DNA of 64,000 nucleotides, taken from positions 18,090,350-18,154,349 of the forward strand of contig CM057234.1 in the NCBI GenBank assembly GCA_029891385.1. Direction: 5' to 3'. Every line of letters begins with the position of its first letter. The first letter of the stretch is position 1. The translations under genes were made by a program, and so were the position numbers. This DNA is from Erythroxylum novogranatense (lineage: Eukaryota; Streptophyta; Magnoliopsida; Malpighiales; Erythroxylaceae). The notes under the pieces were generated by a model. The model was not told the DNA's origin. It saw only the letters and a list, made by a program, of their open reading frames with translations, and made no database searches. This document shows, one piece after another, positions 11,267-23,852 of the stretch.

Positions 11267-13157
11267 ATGGGCCTTGTGTCGAGCTAACGACATTAAACAA
11301 ATGCGCTTCTTGGGAGGCAACCCAAGGTTTGATTCCATTTTATTTTTCATCTTTTAATTTTTAGTTGATTCATAATTCTGTCAAGCTCCTGTTTCTCGAC
11401 ATTTTCTTTTTGAATTTTTTTCCAATATTTTGTGCTGTTATTGGATGTCACTTGGTCGCAAGGTTTTTATTGTTTTGCAGGATAGTATGGGTGCATCACC
11501 TCGCAGCTCCACCATTACCTTGGTGCATCACCTTAGAGAAGCTTTCTCTCACTCTTTACCTTTTTACTGTTCTTGTCTTTCATTTGCTAACATTGAGGAC
11601 AATGTTTGGTCTAAAGTGTAGGGGAAGGATTTAGGTTAAATTTTGCATGAAATTTTTGAGTTTCAGTGGGTGAATGGTTCAGATTTTTCTTGGTTTTTGT
11701 GCTTCAAAGTGTCACACCCTTACTCTTGCTTGAACTTGAAGATTTTCACTTGTACTTGCATGTTTTAGTTCAAAAAAAACCCATAAAACCCATAAAAATT
11801 GAAAAAAAAACTTTTGAAAAACACAAAATGATTTTTCATTTTTGCATGCTTTTGCACCTTAAGTGTTTAGTTTTGTCTTTTGATCTCCCAATGATTGACA
11901 AGAATATGAGTATTATAGGTGAGAGTTAATCTGTGATATTTAAATCATGAACTTGATGAATGTGTTTTTATGTGAGTTTTAAGCTTGATAGCTTTTGGAT
12001 TGATTTTGAAACTACACTGTGTTAACTTAATAGATGATTGTCCCATGTGAGCGTCCGAACCTTCAACGCAATTCTTTGATGTGTGTTCATTCAATGCTTT
12101 GTATCTCTAGAACTTGATTTATATCTTGTTGAGACTACACTTTTACATGCATGCATGAAGATGATAAAGGCACTTAGGATTTTAACCACTTGACCAAAAA
12201 GCCAACCCAAAACATGTTATCCACTAGTGAGCCCATTTGAGCTTATTATATGTTCTTTGTTTTACCATGTTTAACTTAACCTTTTCTTAATTGATTTATC
12301 TTTCTAACCCTTATCATGGTTAGTAGAGCATGCTTGTTGAGTTAAACTTGTGAAGATTGCGCATATAGGAATATCAGTGGTATATGACTTGTATTGTACA
12401 TGTTGTCAATGGGGAAGGAATCGAAATTAAAAAACAAAAAAACAAAAAAAAAAGTTTGAGGCCAAGAAGAGAAAAGAAAGAAAAGGATTCCCCATGTGCT
12501 TGATTGATAAATGTTTGGGGAATGAAAGTTCAAAAAAAAAACAGAGAGAGATGTGCTTAATTGTTTGATAATATGCAGGATGCGCACATATGTGTTATTG
12601 ATTACCTGTTATGCTCTACTCACTCTGATATTTAGCCTTTTCTTACCTTTCCTTTACCTTACCCCTAACCCAACCAAGTTACATCCTTATTGAAGACCTT
12701 TTGATTTATGTTGTGCATGTAATACTTAGTAGTGTATTCAAGATTGAAGAGCAAGCCTATGGAAGAACATTGCATTGTTTGAATCTATGAGTTAAAACAC
12801 ATTTAAGCCATAAACACTTGAGTGTTGGAGTGTATGACAATGAGAGGACCTATTATTTTGACATAGTGTAGATTTCCTTTAAGTTTATTGTGCTATCTTG
12901 CTTGGCTCTTATATATAAAGTGAGTTCATTACTTTTATGGATTAAAGGTCACGGGTTCCTTCTTGTTTATAATCCTTGTATGTCTTTGATGTTGTTGGGA
13001 GGTTGGGAGAAAAACTTTGACACTTGAGAAAATGTCCCTTGCATTTGCATATTTATTTCTTTTTTATTTTTGCATCCATACTTAGTTTCTGCATTCTCGG
13101 TTTTCTTAGCTTTCAAAATTTATGTTTTTAACCTTCCTCGAGGACGAGCAAGAGTTA
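11267..13157 (+). other. untranslated 3' region of the Athila-like element
   Basis: About 1.9 kb between integrase and the polypurine tract without a convincing frame; any env-like gene is absent or unrecognisable. It begins with a hairpin just after pol (11310-11325, TTGGGAGGCAACCCAA). Near 11590-11625 lies GAGGACAATGTTTGG...GTGTAGGGG, and near 13138-13167 a similar GAGGACGAGCAA...GTGTGGGGG, so the polypurine context appears twice. A/T homopolymer tracts occur near 11770-11830 and 12425-12545. Confidence 0.6.
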
Positions 13158-13171
13158 AGTGTGGGGGATTT
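13158..13171 (+). other. polypurine tract of the Athila-like element
   Basis: AGTGTGGGGGATTT lies immediately before the TGATG start of the 3' LTR, as expected for the plus-strand primer. Confidence 0.75.
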
Positions 13172-15716
13172 TGATGCAATTATATTTTATCTGTTTTTAG
13201 AACCTTATATTTAGCATCTTGCATGTGTTTTATGGATGTCTATGGTCTTTTTCATCATGTTTTATAATTATTAGAGATTTAGACATATAAAATACAACAA
13301 GTCCTTAATAGGTTGAAATTAACACTGCTTTTCAATTTCTGGCAGACTTGACCTGTGGATCTTTGGAAATTTGTATCTCGGGATTGGTTTATTAGAAAAT
13401 TCTAAGATTTGGCAGGCATAATCTTGACTCATTGAAGAATGTTTCCACCAAGTTTTAGAATTTTTGGAGCTGTCAGTTGAGAGCAAATTGAATTATCATG
13501 CAACAAGCTAGCTATAGACGGACGCAGGTGGAGAATAAGGTTTTAAGTGGGAGTTGCATTTTAATTGTCACATCCAATGCATAAAGCTAAGGAGAGGCAT
13601 GTTGCATTTCACGTTGCAAGCATAAGAGCCACAAGCACAGTGAGAGGAGACACATGGAACGTTACTGATGCGACAAATGAAGAGCTAAAAGGTTTGAGTG
13701 GTGGCAAATAAAATTGTCACATCATCATCAACAGTGGACAGGCAATATACGTGAGTTAAATTATCAAAGGAGGGACGCGTATAGAAGTTAAAACGGACAA
13801 CAATGAAGAGGAGACATGAGACTTAAAATCAGCTGAAGGGTTTAACTAATTGAAAAAGGACGAAGACAAAGCAGCATAATAGGAGCACTCAAGTTGTTCC
13901 AACAGCAAACAACCAAAGCAGAAACGCAGCACATGAGGAGCTCCCATGCGTGGACAACAAGAACCAGCCTCTTCCAACCCCACTTGCCATTCCTCCACTT
14001 ACAAGCACCAAGACCCACCTATTGGAGTACTGCAGAAACATGAGCTTGAGGAGACCACCAGCAGAGGAAACAAATAAGTGGAGGTAACGTTGACAGCAAA
14101 GGATGGAGCACCTTAACGACGCAGCTGGCTAGAGAAAAGATAGGAAACACCCAAGTAGACACCACCAACAGGAGACGTGAACAGCTGTGAGTTACCATAA
14201 AAATATAGTGCTATGTGTTATAAGGAGGGAGGTGCGTTACATAGGGGTGAGTTTCGTGAAGAGAGGAGTTTGGAGAGATTTATTTTATCTCCAGAAGAAG
14301 GAACAAGGAAGGAGGTGTCGTTTTGGGACAGCTGAACACGCAGAGAGCAGCAAGGTTTAAAACGTGATGGAGACCTTTATTCGTCACATCACTGCACAGT
14401 AGACGACTAGGCAATAGCAGGGACGCAGGCGTTTTATGCAAAACGCACAAGCAGACCAGCAGAGGCGTGCGGTGTGTGAACTACAAGGGCAGAGGGATTT
14501 AATTGAGTTGCATCTTAATTGTCCCATCAATAAGCACAGTAGCGTCCGGGAGAAACAGAGAGGAGCAAGCAAGGTTTATTTTGATGGAGACCCTTATTTG
14601 TCCCATCAAGCTACAGTAGACACAAAAAGCCACAACAACAAAAAAAGCAAGCTGAGAGGGGCGCAGGTGTACGTGGAGGAGCTGCGTTGGGCGTGAGCCA
14701 CAGCAGGAGGGTGATGGCTTGAAGCTGGGCGGCGTGGTCTTCGGTGGAGACTTGGAGGGAGGCTAGCTGACGCAGACTCCACGCTGGAACAGCTAAGTGG
14801 TGCGGCGCAGGAACAAAACATTAGAGGAGCAAGAGTGACAACAACAGCAACAGTTTTGGAAAAGAGAACTTGAATTAGAATTTCACAGAAGGTTTATTTT
14901 TAATTTTAATTTGTCAATTTCAGTTTATTAGTTAGAGACTAGTATTATGTGTGGCTAATTTTTAATCTAGACAAGGTACTTTACATTTGATGCATGTAGT
15001 TCATGAGACTCCTATGGTTTAATTTTTTTCGTTTATTTCTTATGTTTATTTAATCTCTGCGCTTAATCGATTTATTATTGTTGAGTTTGTTGATTAATGA
15101 GGCTAGTTAATTAATTGACTTGATGATAAATTGCCGAATAGATTAGTTAATCCGTGATTGATGTCTATCAAAGTGACGAATTAATTTCAATTAAGAAATT
15201 AATGAGATTAAATAATTTGGTCTAAATAGATTGTGGCTTTTCTGATTCTGTTGGCCAAGACAAAGGTCCATTAGAGCCTACCACTGCTATAGATTATATT
15301 CTGCGAAACTTTACTCGGGAATAGTCTAATTGGTTAGGGTAATAATCTGCGGAGCTTTACTCGGGGTTATCGAATAATTATGAATGGATTGGTAGATTTG
15401 TGCTGTTCACGGTCTGCTATAACTTTGTCCATAGGAATGAATGAAATTTATATTTTTGAGTCTATGATCGAATTACGGTATCAAACGGGAGAGTACCTTG
15501 GCTAGACTTTTATTCATATTATTTTCAATCTTATTTTTAATTTTTTCCTGCGTGATTTCGTGTTTTAAAATTAATCATTCCCAAATCAATTATTTTCATT
15601 ATTTTTGTTTTCATACAATTATTAAATCGGTCTCTGTGGTTCGACCCTATTCACCACTTTACTCGCTTAAGTGTTCTAGAGTAGGAATTTATTTTTATTG
15701 GTTTGACACGCCATCA
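13172..15716 (+). repeat. 3' LTR of the Athila-like element
   Basis: 2545 bp, a near-identical copy of 3122-5702, 36 bp shorter mainly because of one deletion near 15610. It ends CATCA and is followed by the target-site copy TATAG. Confidence 0.95.
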
Positions 15717-15721
15717 TATAG

Positions 15722-16860
15722 CTTTTTCTTATATGGAATTCTCTTTTGTAGTTTGAAATTCCCTTTTGTAACAATCAATTACTTTCTTAATTTAGACTTC
15801 ATTTTATTAAATTTAAGCATTTTGGTAGCTTAGAACTCTTATTTTTAAGTTTTTCAAAGCTCACTTATATCATTAATAGAAATCAAGTGCAAATTATGGG
15901 AGAGTTCATCCTTGATATGCCTGTATTCTAAATTTACACCAAACAATTGGGCATGCCCAGTGGGATAATGTTGCCACAAACACACAATAGGAAAGAAGTC
16001 GATTTGCCTCTAGCCTTGGAGAATTTGACAATTATAAAAACTTCAACTAATTTAAGCTTAGATTATTCCTAAATTCAATAACAAGAATAACTTTTCCTAG
16101 TATGCTTTATTGCCTAGGAATTTTTTCCTTTCTTGGTAGAAATGGAAAGACTGTTTTATACTTAACTTTTTCGGATTGAACCTAAATTAGTATAGTTGAG
16201 TTGTTATCGATCACTCAGAAGACTAGTAAGAATGCAAACATTTTCATCACACGATTCAAGAAGAAGAGAATTTGATGCCGGATTGCACACCCAAAGACCA
16301 AATATGTGAAATTAACTCAAATTAGTCTCGATATTGAATTACAGAAAAACTTTCAAGGCATAAAATTTTGTGATTTCTGTGAACTAGCAACAATAGTCTC
16401 CAAATACGAAGAACTTATTAGGGAAGAAAAGTAATAAAAGAAGAATTCGGTAGGCACTTATGTTACAGAGAAGAATTATTATAATTTGACAATAGTTGAA
16501 GTCAACATCCCTATAACTTGCGTTTGTTCCTCTTTAGAGTGCAAATCCTTGAAAACTAAAAAGAAAATGCAAGCTCCATCTTTTCAAGTTCAACACATCT
16601 TTAACACCTTTAAAATATAAGAGATCTTTGATTATTTGTTGAAGAAACATTCATCACCTTATCCCTAACGCCTATAATTCCTAAGAAAGAAGTAATCAGA
16701 GGACAAGAATATTGCAAATATCACAATACTTGGAGCAATTTACGAATTCATGCTGGAGATTCAAGAATGTTATCCAAGATTGAAATTCTCAAAACAGAGG
16801 TGGTGTTTGAAGTCCATAATCAATGAAGGATTGTGCTTGTGACCATTCAGGTTGACATAG
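15722..16860 (+). mobile_element. possible old LTR end and leader remnant
   Basis: Near 15938-15965 the text ACACCAAACAATTGGGCATGCCCAGTGGGA resembles the LTR-end plus primer-site junction seen in several plant gypsy elements (TTGGCGTGCCCAGTGGGA). The sequence after it has no intact frame. I cannot find a partner LTR, so this is a tentative relic. Confidence 0.3.
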
Positions 16861-18400
16861 GATTGGGCTCTCATGTAATGCTACGGGTACCATACAGGTA
16901 CCAATATCAAATTTAGTTCTAATACAGTACTGTATTGACATCGGTCAATATCGAGTGTTGTTTCAAGTAATTTTTATTTTAAAATAATCCTTCAATTTCG
17001 TAAAATTATAAAATAAACCTTTATTATATTGTACTGTATAATTTATAATTTTACATCAACCATTTCTCTAAAAATCATAATAATAAAAATTTAAAATAAT
17101 AATAATTTATTTATTTTATTAATATTATTTTCATATATTTCATATATAAATAATAGCCACAATTAATATGAAAAAATATCATTTAATCATCATATAGTAA
17201 ATAATAATTAAATAAAAATCATATAAAAGAATAATAAATATTCATGACTTTCTAACAATAACAATTTACAGCAAGAGTTCGTGTTGAAAAACCAACTAGA
17301 ACTGAAACGTGAAACAAAATTATTTATAATTATATTGTACATATAGAATTCAACATATACAATCAAATATAAGTGAAATTAAAAGAAGAGGAGAAACAAA
17401 ACTAATAACTTCATTCAATTGAATACTTGCTCAAATTGCATTGACCTCAATTTTTATTTAGTACAAAATCTTCATCAGCCTCATCATGATCACCATCATT
17501 CAAATTCATTACACCAAATGACATGCCAATACTTTTCTATCCAAAATTATCTTTTAAGTTACTCTCATCTATCAAACTCGATTCCTCAGCAACTCAATCC
17601 AACAAAAGATCAATATTATCAAAACAAATTAGATCTACAGAACTACTTGTTCTATTAAGAGTCCTAATAAATGATAAAATTAAATTATTAAAAAATTATA
17701 AGAAATTATATCTAACTTAATAATGATCATAACATACATTTCCCAAAGCTTTAAATTGTATTGAATAAAAATTAAGTTATTCAATCTTTTATGCTCCAAT
17801 TTTTTTCTTGGAATGCATGAATTCAAATGTGCTCTAATTCAGTTCACATCTTGTTGCATTCACATATTAACTTGGAATTCGAATTGTAATCTTTGCAATT
17901 CTAGAAAATGACTTCCAAATTGGCCCTAACAAGCAATTGTAAGACAACAAAAGTAGTATTATAAATAAAATAAGGTGATGATTAATGTTAAGTTTTCATT
18001 TTGCACTCATTTAGTATATAAATCTCTCTCATGTGTTGAAATTATTATTCAAAATTGATGGATTTGTTTCTTACTTGTTTTCAGATGATTTTCAATACTT
18101 GGGAGATGAAATTGAATCAAAAAGAGGCAAGGAAAGTAAAGATAAGTCGAAATTTGAGATTGGAAAAAAAATCATTGACTAAGCGTAAGCACATGCAAGG
18201 ATGGAGACCATCTGCAGAATCTGCTTTCAAAATCAAATTTGATTTGTTTGAGATTTTCATAATCTTGGAAGAACATATTGTTGGAGAATTGCAACCTGAA
18301 TACATAGGAGGTGTGATCTGCTAAAGAGAAGGGGAAAAAAGAAGGGATCGAAAAGGCATAAAAAGAAGAAAAAGGTTGTTGTTCACAGCAGTCATTAGAT
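16861..18400. other. AT-rich intergenic DNA without a supported gene
   Basis: Long A/T stretches (16970-17350). Small open frames at 17419-17720 and 18055-18324 have compositional bias and no recognisable motif. Short palindromes GGTACCATACAGGTACC (near 16886) and ACAGTACTGT (near 16924) are present. Confidence 0.4.
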
Positions 18401-19413
18401 TAGCATAGTTTTAGAATTTCTGTAGTATTTTTTTCCTTCAATTCAGTTTGCGTTTCTGCACTTTTCTTCTAAATATTTTTTGATTCTTTAGGAAAAGACC
18501 AGGGATGAAGACTATGTGTTTTGTTATTTTCTTGATTTTTACTTTCGTTATGAGTAGCTAAATCAATTTTCTTGGTTGAGGGGAATTAAGTTGTCATTTC
18601 CGAAAATAGCTTCTCTACTATGTAGGGGTAAGGCTACGTACTATCATACCTTCCCAGACACCACTTTATTGCGGGACTTCGGACTGGATGTGATGATGAG
18701 GGGAACCAAGTTATCATCTGTTATGTGTGAGATGTTTCAATAAAGTTTGTTTTGTTGATGAACATTGAGTGTCTTCCAAATTACTATTTCTAATTGAATT
18801 GATTGATTTCTAGGTGCGCAACTAGAAATTGATTCGCTTAATAGCTAGATTAATGAAATATAACATTCAGTTTTGTTAATCACAAGTAGCAATTAGGATT
18901 ACTTTCTTTATATTAGAATAGGGAATTCTAAGAAGATACTCATCTTAATTAAATGCATATTGTACATGTGTTATCTTATTCATTGATTTCTTAGTTCTTA
19001 AAGTTATTATTAATTGAACCTACGATCATATCTAGGTTGTTGATTAATAAGAATATTTAGAATACATGTTTCTATTCATTTACACTTAAGAGAAAACATC
19101 ACCCAATGAATATTGGTTGATGAACTGAATTTTATATCAAGGATCCATATTAGTTTGATAACGTCGGTGACTCGAAACTAAGGTTTGTTTATTGAATTTT
19201 CAGATTTAAATACTTTTGTTTAATTTTAGTTTTTGTTGTTTTTAAATCTTAAATTACGTGAACCAAACCCCCTTCCCATCTGTTTTAGTTTTAAACTCGT
19301 TAACCTTTACCGTTAAAAATTTCTCGTAGAAATAATCCCTACTTTCCACTACTATATTAATTTGTATTGTAGGAAATTGGATTCTTTTCAAATTTGGTTG
19401 CAGGCAACAGCAG
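18400..19413 (+). repeat. probable decayed LTR of a truncated gypsy element
   Basis: The right end is inferred from the primer-site-like AATTTTGGCGCCATTGTCGAG beginning at about 19414. The preceding 1 kb is AT-rich with LTR-like composition. The left boundary is not seen and no second LTR is found. A SINE (18599-18698) lies inside it. Confidence 0.35.
18599..18698 (+). mobile_element. SINE fragment (TS/Au-like 3' region) with target-site repeat
   Basis: CTATGTAGGGGTAAGGCTAC, then ATACCTTCCCAGACACCACT and TTGCGGGACTTCGGACTGG, match the widespread plant SINE pattern (GGGGTAAGGCTGCGTACA..., CCCTCCCCAGACCCCACTT...GTGGGA). It is flanked by an imperfect 20-bp direct repeat, 18579-18598 and 18699-18718 (GAGGGGAA..AAGTT.TCAT, 3 mismatches). 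The tRNA-like head is missing or degenerate, so it is probably a 5'-truncated insertion. Confidence 0.65.
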
Positions 19414-19690
19414 TACCAAATTTTGGCGCCATTGTCGAGAAATTTCTTAACGGTTTTTCTAGTGATGTTTTTGTTTTTGGTTTCATTACTCTTGGTTACC
19501 TTGTCTTCTGTTTGTTTTAGTTTCATATTTTTTTTTCTGATTTTTCAATCTTTTAACAGCATGGCTCACGATCAGTATGCTTTTGATTCTGATTTTTCGT
19601 ATTATCCTTATTATGATGATAAGTTTCCATATGTTGCGACTTTTAAGTTTGAGCATCAAGTGGCGAATTTCACACCCTTAACCTCGTAAG
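19414..19690 (+). pseudogene. start of a gypsy gag, truncated
   Basis: After the primer-site-like sequence, an ATG at 19561 opens a short frame (MAHDQYAFDSDFSYYPYYDD...) resembling the N-terminus of Tat/Athila-type gag proteins, ending at a stop at 19687-19689. A microsatellite (TA)n and a few residual codons follow, then the hAT remnant. The rest of the element is gone. Confidence 0.45.
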
Positions 19691-19928
19691 TACCAATTAA
19701 TTTTCAACAAGTAACAAAAATAAATATATATATATACCAGGATTAAGTATGTATGAACAACAATTGACGTATCAATATCACCAAAAGTATCCTTATAAAT
19801 CTTCATTTGTCAGGTTAGGAGATCTTATATCATCTTGTGGGTAACAACTATTGTAATAGTTAATAATATTTCTCTATTAACTTCAGTTTTCTTTGTAAAA
19901 CTTGGTATAAAATAGATATTAGGATTCA

Positions 19929-20900
19929 AAAATGTCCCAACTGCAAACAACAGAGAGTAAAGTTGTCATTCTCATCTCTCATTGATGACTCCGAGATAAG
20001 TTGTGTAAAAAGCATATTTTCCAGATTAACCTTGATTGCTTCCTTTGCCCTCTCTATGGCTTCATAAAAATAACTCATTGTTGCCTTCTCATCACTATCA
20101 GTTAGATGAAGTACCATCATTAAAGACTCACAAACTCGAATGAAAATTTGATATTGTTACTAAAATTAATTATCTTCAAGTATAATTCTAGAAAATTCAA
20201 ATCTAACATTAGACCTAGCATGTTGAGATGCAACTAACTTATCACTTATAAACATTTGTCTCAACTCTTTCTTCATCATAATAAAATATTGAAATGGCAA
20301 GAAATTTGTTACAAATCTTGTAATAACAGGACAATACAAATTCCTACCATTGTGAGATTTTTTCTTATTAAATTCAAGACTCATACATGATTGCAGATAA
20401 ACTTGATCACTTTTTTTACTTTTTATGTAATCTAATTACTAGTAAGAAAATACCTATCATCTCCTATATTTTATAACATCAAGTCAATGTAATGTGCAAC
20501 ATAAGGAATCCAATAAAAATAATTATACTTGTTTTGCAATCTTCTTCTAGCAACTTTACAAGTAGAATCATTTTTAACAATGAATTGGACAACATTTTCT
20601 AGCCCAACTTCACTCACAAATTCATCAACTATTTCAAAAAGAGTGTCAAGATTCCTAACAAGGTCAGATGCATCAATAGATTTAAAAAATATTGTCTCCT
20701 TTGGAGAATAAACCAAAAATTAATAATTGGTTCATATCTTCTATTTGTTCAACCATTACATATGATTGAACACTTAAAATAGCCTAAGTCATTCTTCCTT
20801 TATCAAAATAATTTTTAATTTCATAAATAAAGCTATTTAAAAGTTTACTTCTATAGTTACTAATTGAAGAAACTTTATATCCTAGATCGAAAGAGGTAAT
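19929..20900 (-). pseudogene. hAT transposase (DUF659 region), C-terminal part
   Basis: On the minus strand three frame-shifted stretches follow hAT transposase order: VYSPKETIFFKSIDASDLVR ... VGLENVVQFIVKNDS ... YVAHYIDLML (DUF659 domain, 20471-20716), then VITRFVTNFLPFQYF ... KKELRQMF (20166-20384), then LTDSDEKATMSYFYEAIERAKEAI (19926-20120). Stops and frameshifts separate them, and the C-terminal dimerisation domain is not seen. The upstream end is cut by the copia element at 20901; its N-terminal half continues at 30569. Confidence 0.8.
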
Positions 20901-22739
20901 TGTTAGAGTAGTGCCCTAAAGGCAATCGTCTTTAGCGCGTTTTGTACAAAGTCGTGTACATACTTTATGAATAAATAAAGAAATGCATGTTTCATTAATT
21001 TGATGTTCATTATTGATGAATGGATATTGATCTATAAGCAAATTAATGAAGTCCATGATATATGACATAGCATGAAGGAAATGATGATGTGATCATACTA
21101 CTGAGATTCCTATCATGTGTAATTATGTCAGTATCTAAATTATCCCTAGTCATAAGATTACTGAAACTGGACATCGGTAATCCAGAAAGACTAGCACATC
21201 TCAAGCTCCTTGATTTGATCAAGCAATGGATCTCAGAAACTGTAAATATGAGATATTTAGGGTTGAGATGTGAATGCTTACTAGAGGTAGTAAGTACATT
21301 GGATGACCTGCTATGAGATCATCACATGGATGTCCTATTTTAATGTCAGTGATAATCTCATCATAGCAATGGTGCAAGTATCCTTAGACTTGAGGTACTC
21401 AAGGATATCTTGGATACTGATTATGTGCTTTGACTCCATTCCTTGTTGCCTTACAGAGGTCGCTCGTAGGGTGGTGATTGGGTGCGACTTGAGGTATTGA
21501 AGGTAATTGAGTAGCCAATAGAGGATTCATCACTACGTGATGCAGAAGATGATACCCATGGCCTCTTGTCGTGGTCATTACTTGAAATCTCGGCGGAGTA
21601 TATATGTCATGAAGAGTGTCTTGGTGACATATAAAGTAATGAGTCCGTGGCGAGAAGCGATATCACTTGGACTAGATTTGGCGTAGTCGATCTAGTAAGA
21701 GTTGACACTTGCCCATACTCATAACCAAGTGGGGTATAGCATGGTGAAAGGACGAATTGCACAGTAATTGTCTATGGAAAGGTTCGTGATATGGTTCATG
21801 ATGAATATATGTTTATTCGTCCAACCAATTACTTTCAGGTCAATTGGGGGTCATGATGTGTTGCTAGATACCGCTCATGACTTGCTCAGATTAAATGTTA
21901 ATTTAAGTGGCCAACATAACCGGGAACCTAATGGGTCACACGCATAAGAGTGACTCGAAAAATTTGTAAAATAGTTTTGGATAGAGATCCAATAAATGGA
22001 GAGCAACAGGATTAAATGGATCCCGATGAGATCGAGATATGTCCTGATGAGATCGCGACATCGATATTGCTGAAAAAGGTTTCTGGTGATTTTTCCATGT
22101 CGGGACCCGATAGGCCGGTAGGACCGACCCCAGTGTGACTGGACCACTTCAACATTTATATACATATATATATATTATTAATTAATTAAAGAATTTATAT
22201 ATATATATATATATGTTAAACGTGGAAGCATGAAGGAGAAGACAAGTATCACTTTATTATAAATATATATATATAAGGCTAACGTGGAGCTCTCTCCACC
22301 ATTAGCTTTTAAGTCCTTTAATTGTTAAAAGACAAAAAGGCTAATGAAGAAATATAGAGGATGATCTTAGTGACTTTTGGAGGAAAGAAGTAAGAAAGGA
22401 TTTTGAGAAAATCCTAAGCATCTTCTCTTCTCACCATCGATCATCAAGGCTTCATCTCCAAGTTTCTCCTTCTTTTTATCGTTGATTCATAGCTCTCCAA
22501 AAACAAAGGTAAGATCTAGCAGTCTTTAATTTATTCTAGCTATTCCCGGATCAAAGGGTTTGCCCCGGTTAGGTTCTCCGATCTCTGTGTGGATACCGTT
22601 AGAGACGGTCTCCTTTGGCCGTTATGGTTTGAGTTCGATATATAAACACATGGATCCTGGCTTTCGGGAAGGTCCCGGAACAAAAAATTTTGTTTTCCGC
22701 ACCGTGTACATGTGATGTACACACCGGGATTTTCCTAGA
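20901..22739 (+). repeat. 5' LTR of the copia element
   Basis: 1839 bp. It contains a (TA)n tract near 22157-22215. Close to its end lies the near-palindrome GTGTACATGTGATGTACAC (about 22703-22721), an 8-bp stem with a 3-nt loop. It differs from the 3' LTR by many small changes, often at CTG/CAG positions. Confidence 0.95.
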
Positions 22740-22740
22740 G

Positions 22741-22753
22741 TAGTATCAGAGCC
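22741..22753 (+). other. primer-binding site of the copia element
   Basis: TAGTATCAGAGCC, one base after the LTR end, equals the usual TGGTATCAGAGCC (initiator tRNA-Met complement) with one G-to-A change. Confidence 0.8.
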
Positions 22754-23852
22754 ACTTGTGTCGTATATAACGAAGAAATCATAACTAGGTCGGAGCTGCC
22801 TATTGGTTGTGACGATGATGCATGTTGACTGTGTTAATTTCGAAATCAGTATAGAAATATAGTTTTTGAAATTTTCTTGCTCAGATGTGTTCATAAGATG
22901 TTGTTGAATATGTCTGTGGAAGATCAGAATTTATCAATGTGATTTGATATGGTTTTGCTAATTTATTCCCTAATGTTCTGGTTGCTGTGTTTGTGCACAT
23001 TCCTTGAACATGAATGCTTGTAAATTCGAGAATAAATTATAGAAAAAAAATATTTTTTTGATTTTCTTTCACCGAAATGTCTCTAAGATGTTTATGAATG
23101 TCTATGAGGTTGGAAAAATGTTTTCGAGGTGATTAACTATTTATTTGATAATTTATTGTGTGCTGCTGGGAATAACTGTGTTGAGGAACACAGATTCTAC
23201 ATTGGCTTAGTTGCTGAGTTTGGATGAGTTTTTGATGGAAATAAATCCTTACAAAATTCATGGAGCATGTTGTGAACATGTCGTAACCTCTTTAATTTTC
23301 TCAGAATTATGAGTTTTTCAAGCAAAAGATAGAGCATGGCAGTTTTGAGAAAGTTGCTGGAGCTGTTTTGTTTGGAATGATTGATTGTGTATTTCTCAAT
23401 TCCAATGCCTTGGATCATTTTTAATGTGATTAAAAATGTGTGACATTGATGTTGTATGCTTTCCAAATTGATTTTCTTGAAATTGGATTTCCAAAAATTT
23501 TCGGATGTCAAATATGTCACATTAGCGTCTCGTTAGTGTATTTCATTGTCTTGATTGTTTTGGCCGTCACAAATTTTGTGAGCAAAGGTCAAGCGATCTT
23601 GATAAAGTGTAGACTACCTAGAGATACTTAGGGTGATAGTTTGATATTCTCAAATTATTTAGAAATCTCAGTGAATAGTAGTGTATTCATCGATTTCAAG
23701 TTTTTCATGTATAGTATGATAATACATGGTAAGCATGATACAATGAAAGTGTTTCATTGGTACATCATAGTAAAGGATATTACACTTGGTATTGTGAATT
23801 GGAACTGCACGGATTGAGAATTTAGCCGATTAGAAAGCATTTCCACATATAT

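Larger units (their letters stand above)
3122..15716 (+). mobile_element. Athila-like Ty3/gypsy LTR retrotransposon, full length but dead
   Basis: A 12.6 kb element with two long LTRs (3122-5702 and 13172-15716) that start TGATG and end CATCA, a perfect 5-bp inverted terminus. It is flanked by the 5-bp target-site duplication TATAG (3117-3121 and 15717-15721). The order is LTR, primer-binding site, gag, zinc knuckle, protease, reverse transcriptase, RNase H, integrase, about 1.9 kb of untranslated DNA, polypurine tract, LTR. The junction motif DAITLRSGKE and the protease motif DLGASINLMPLSIY are typical of the Athila lineage. In-frame stops and frameshifts interrupt gag and pol. No env-like frame is found in the 3' region, where Athila elements sometimes carry one. 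Confidence 0.95.

Noticed and set aside
11365..11929. Hydrophobic open frames after the Athila integrase as a possible env-like gene
   Set aside because: Short, T-rich, no signal or fusion features, and not in the expected layout; composition explains the hydrophobicity.
18055..18324. 89-codon open frame as a host gene
   Set aside because: No recognisable domain, no splice context, and located among decayed elements.
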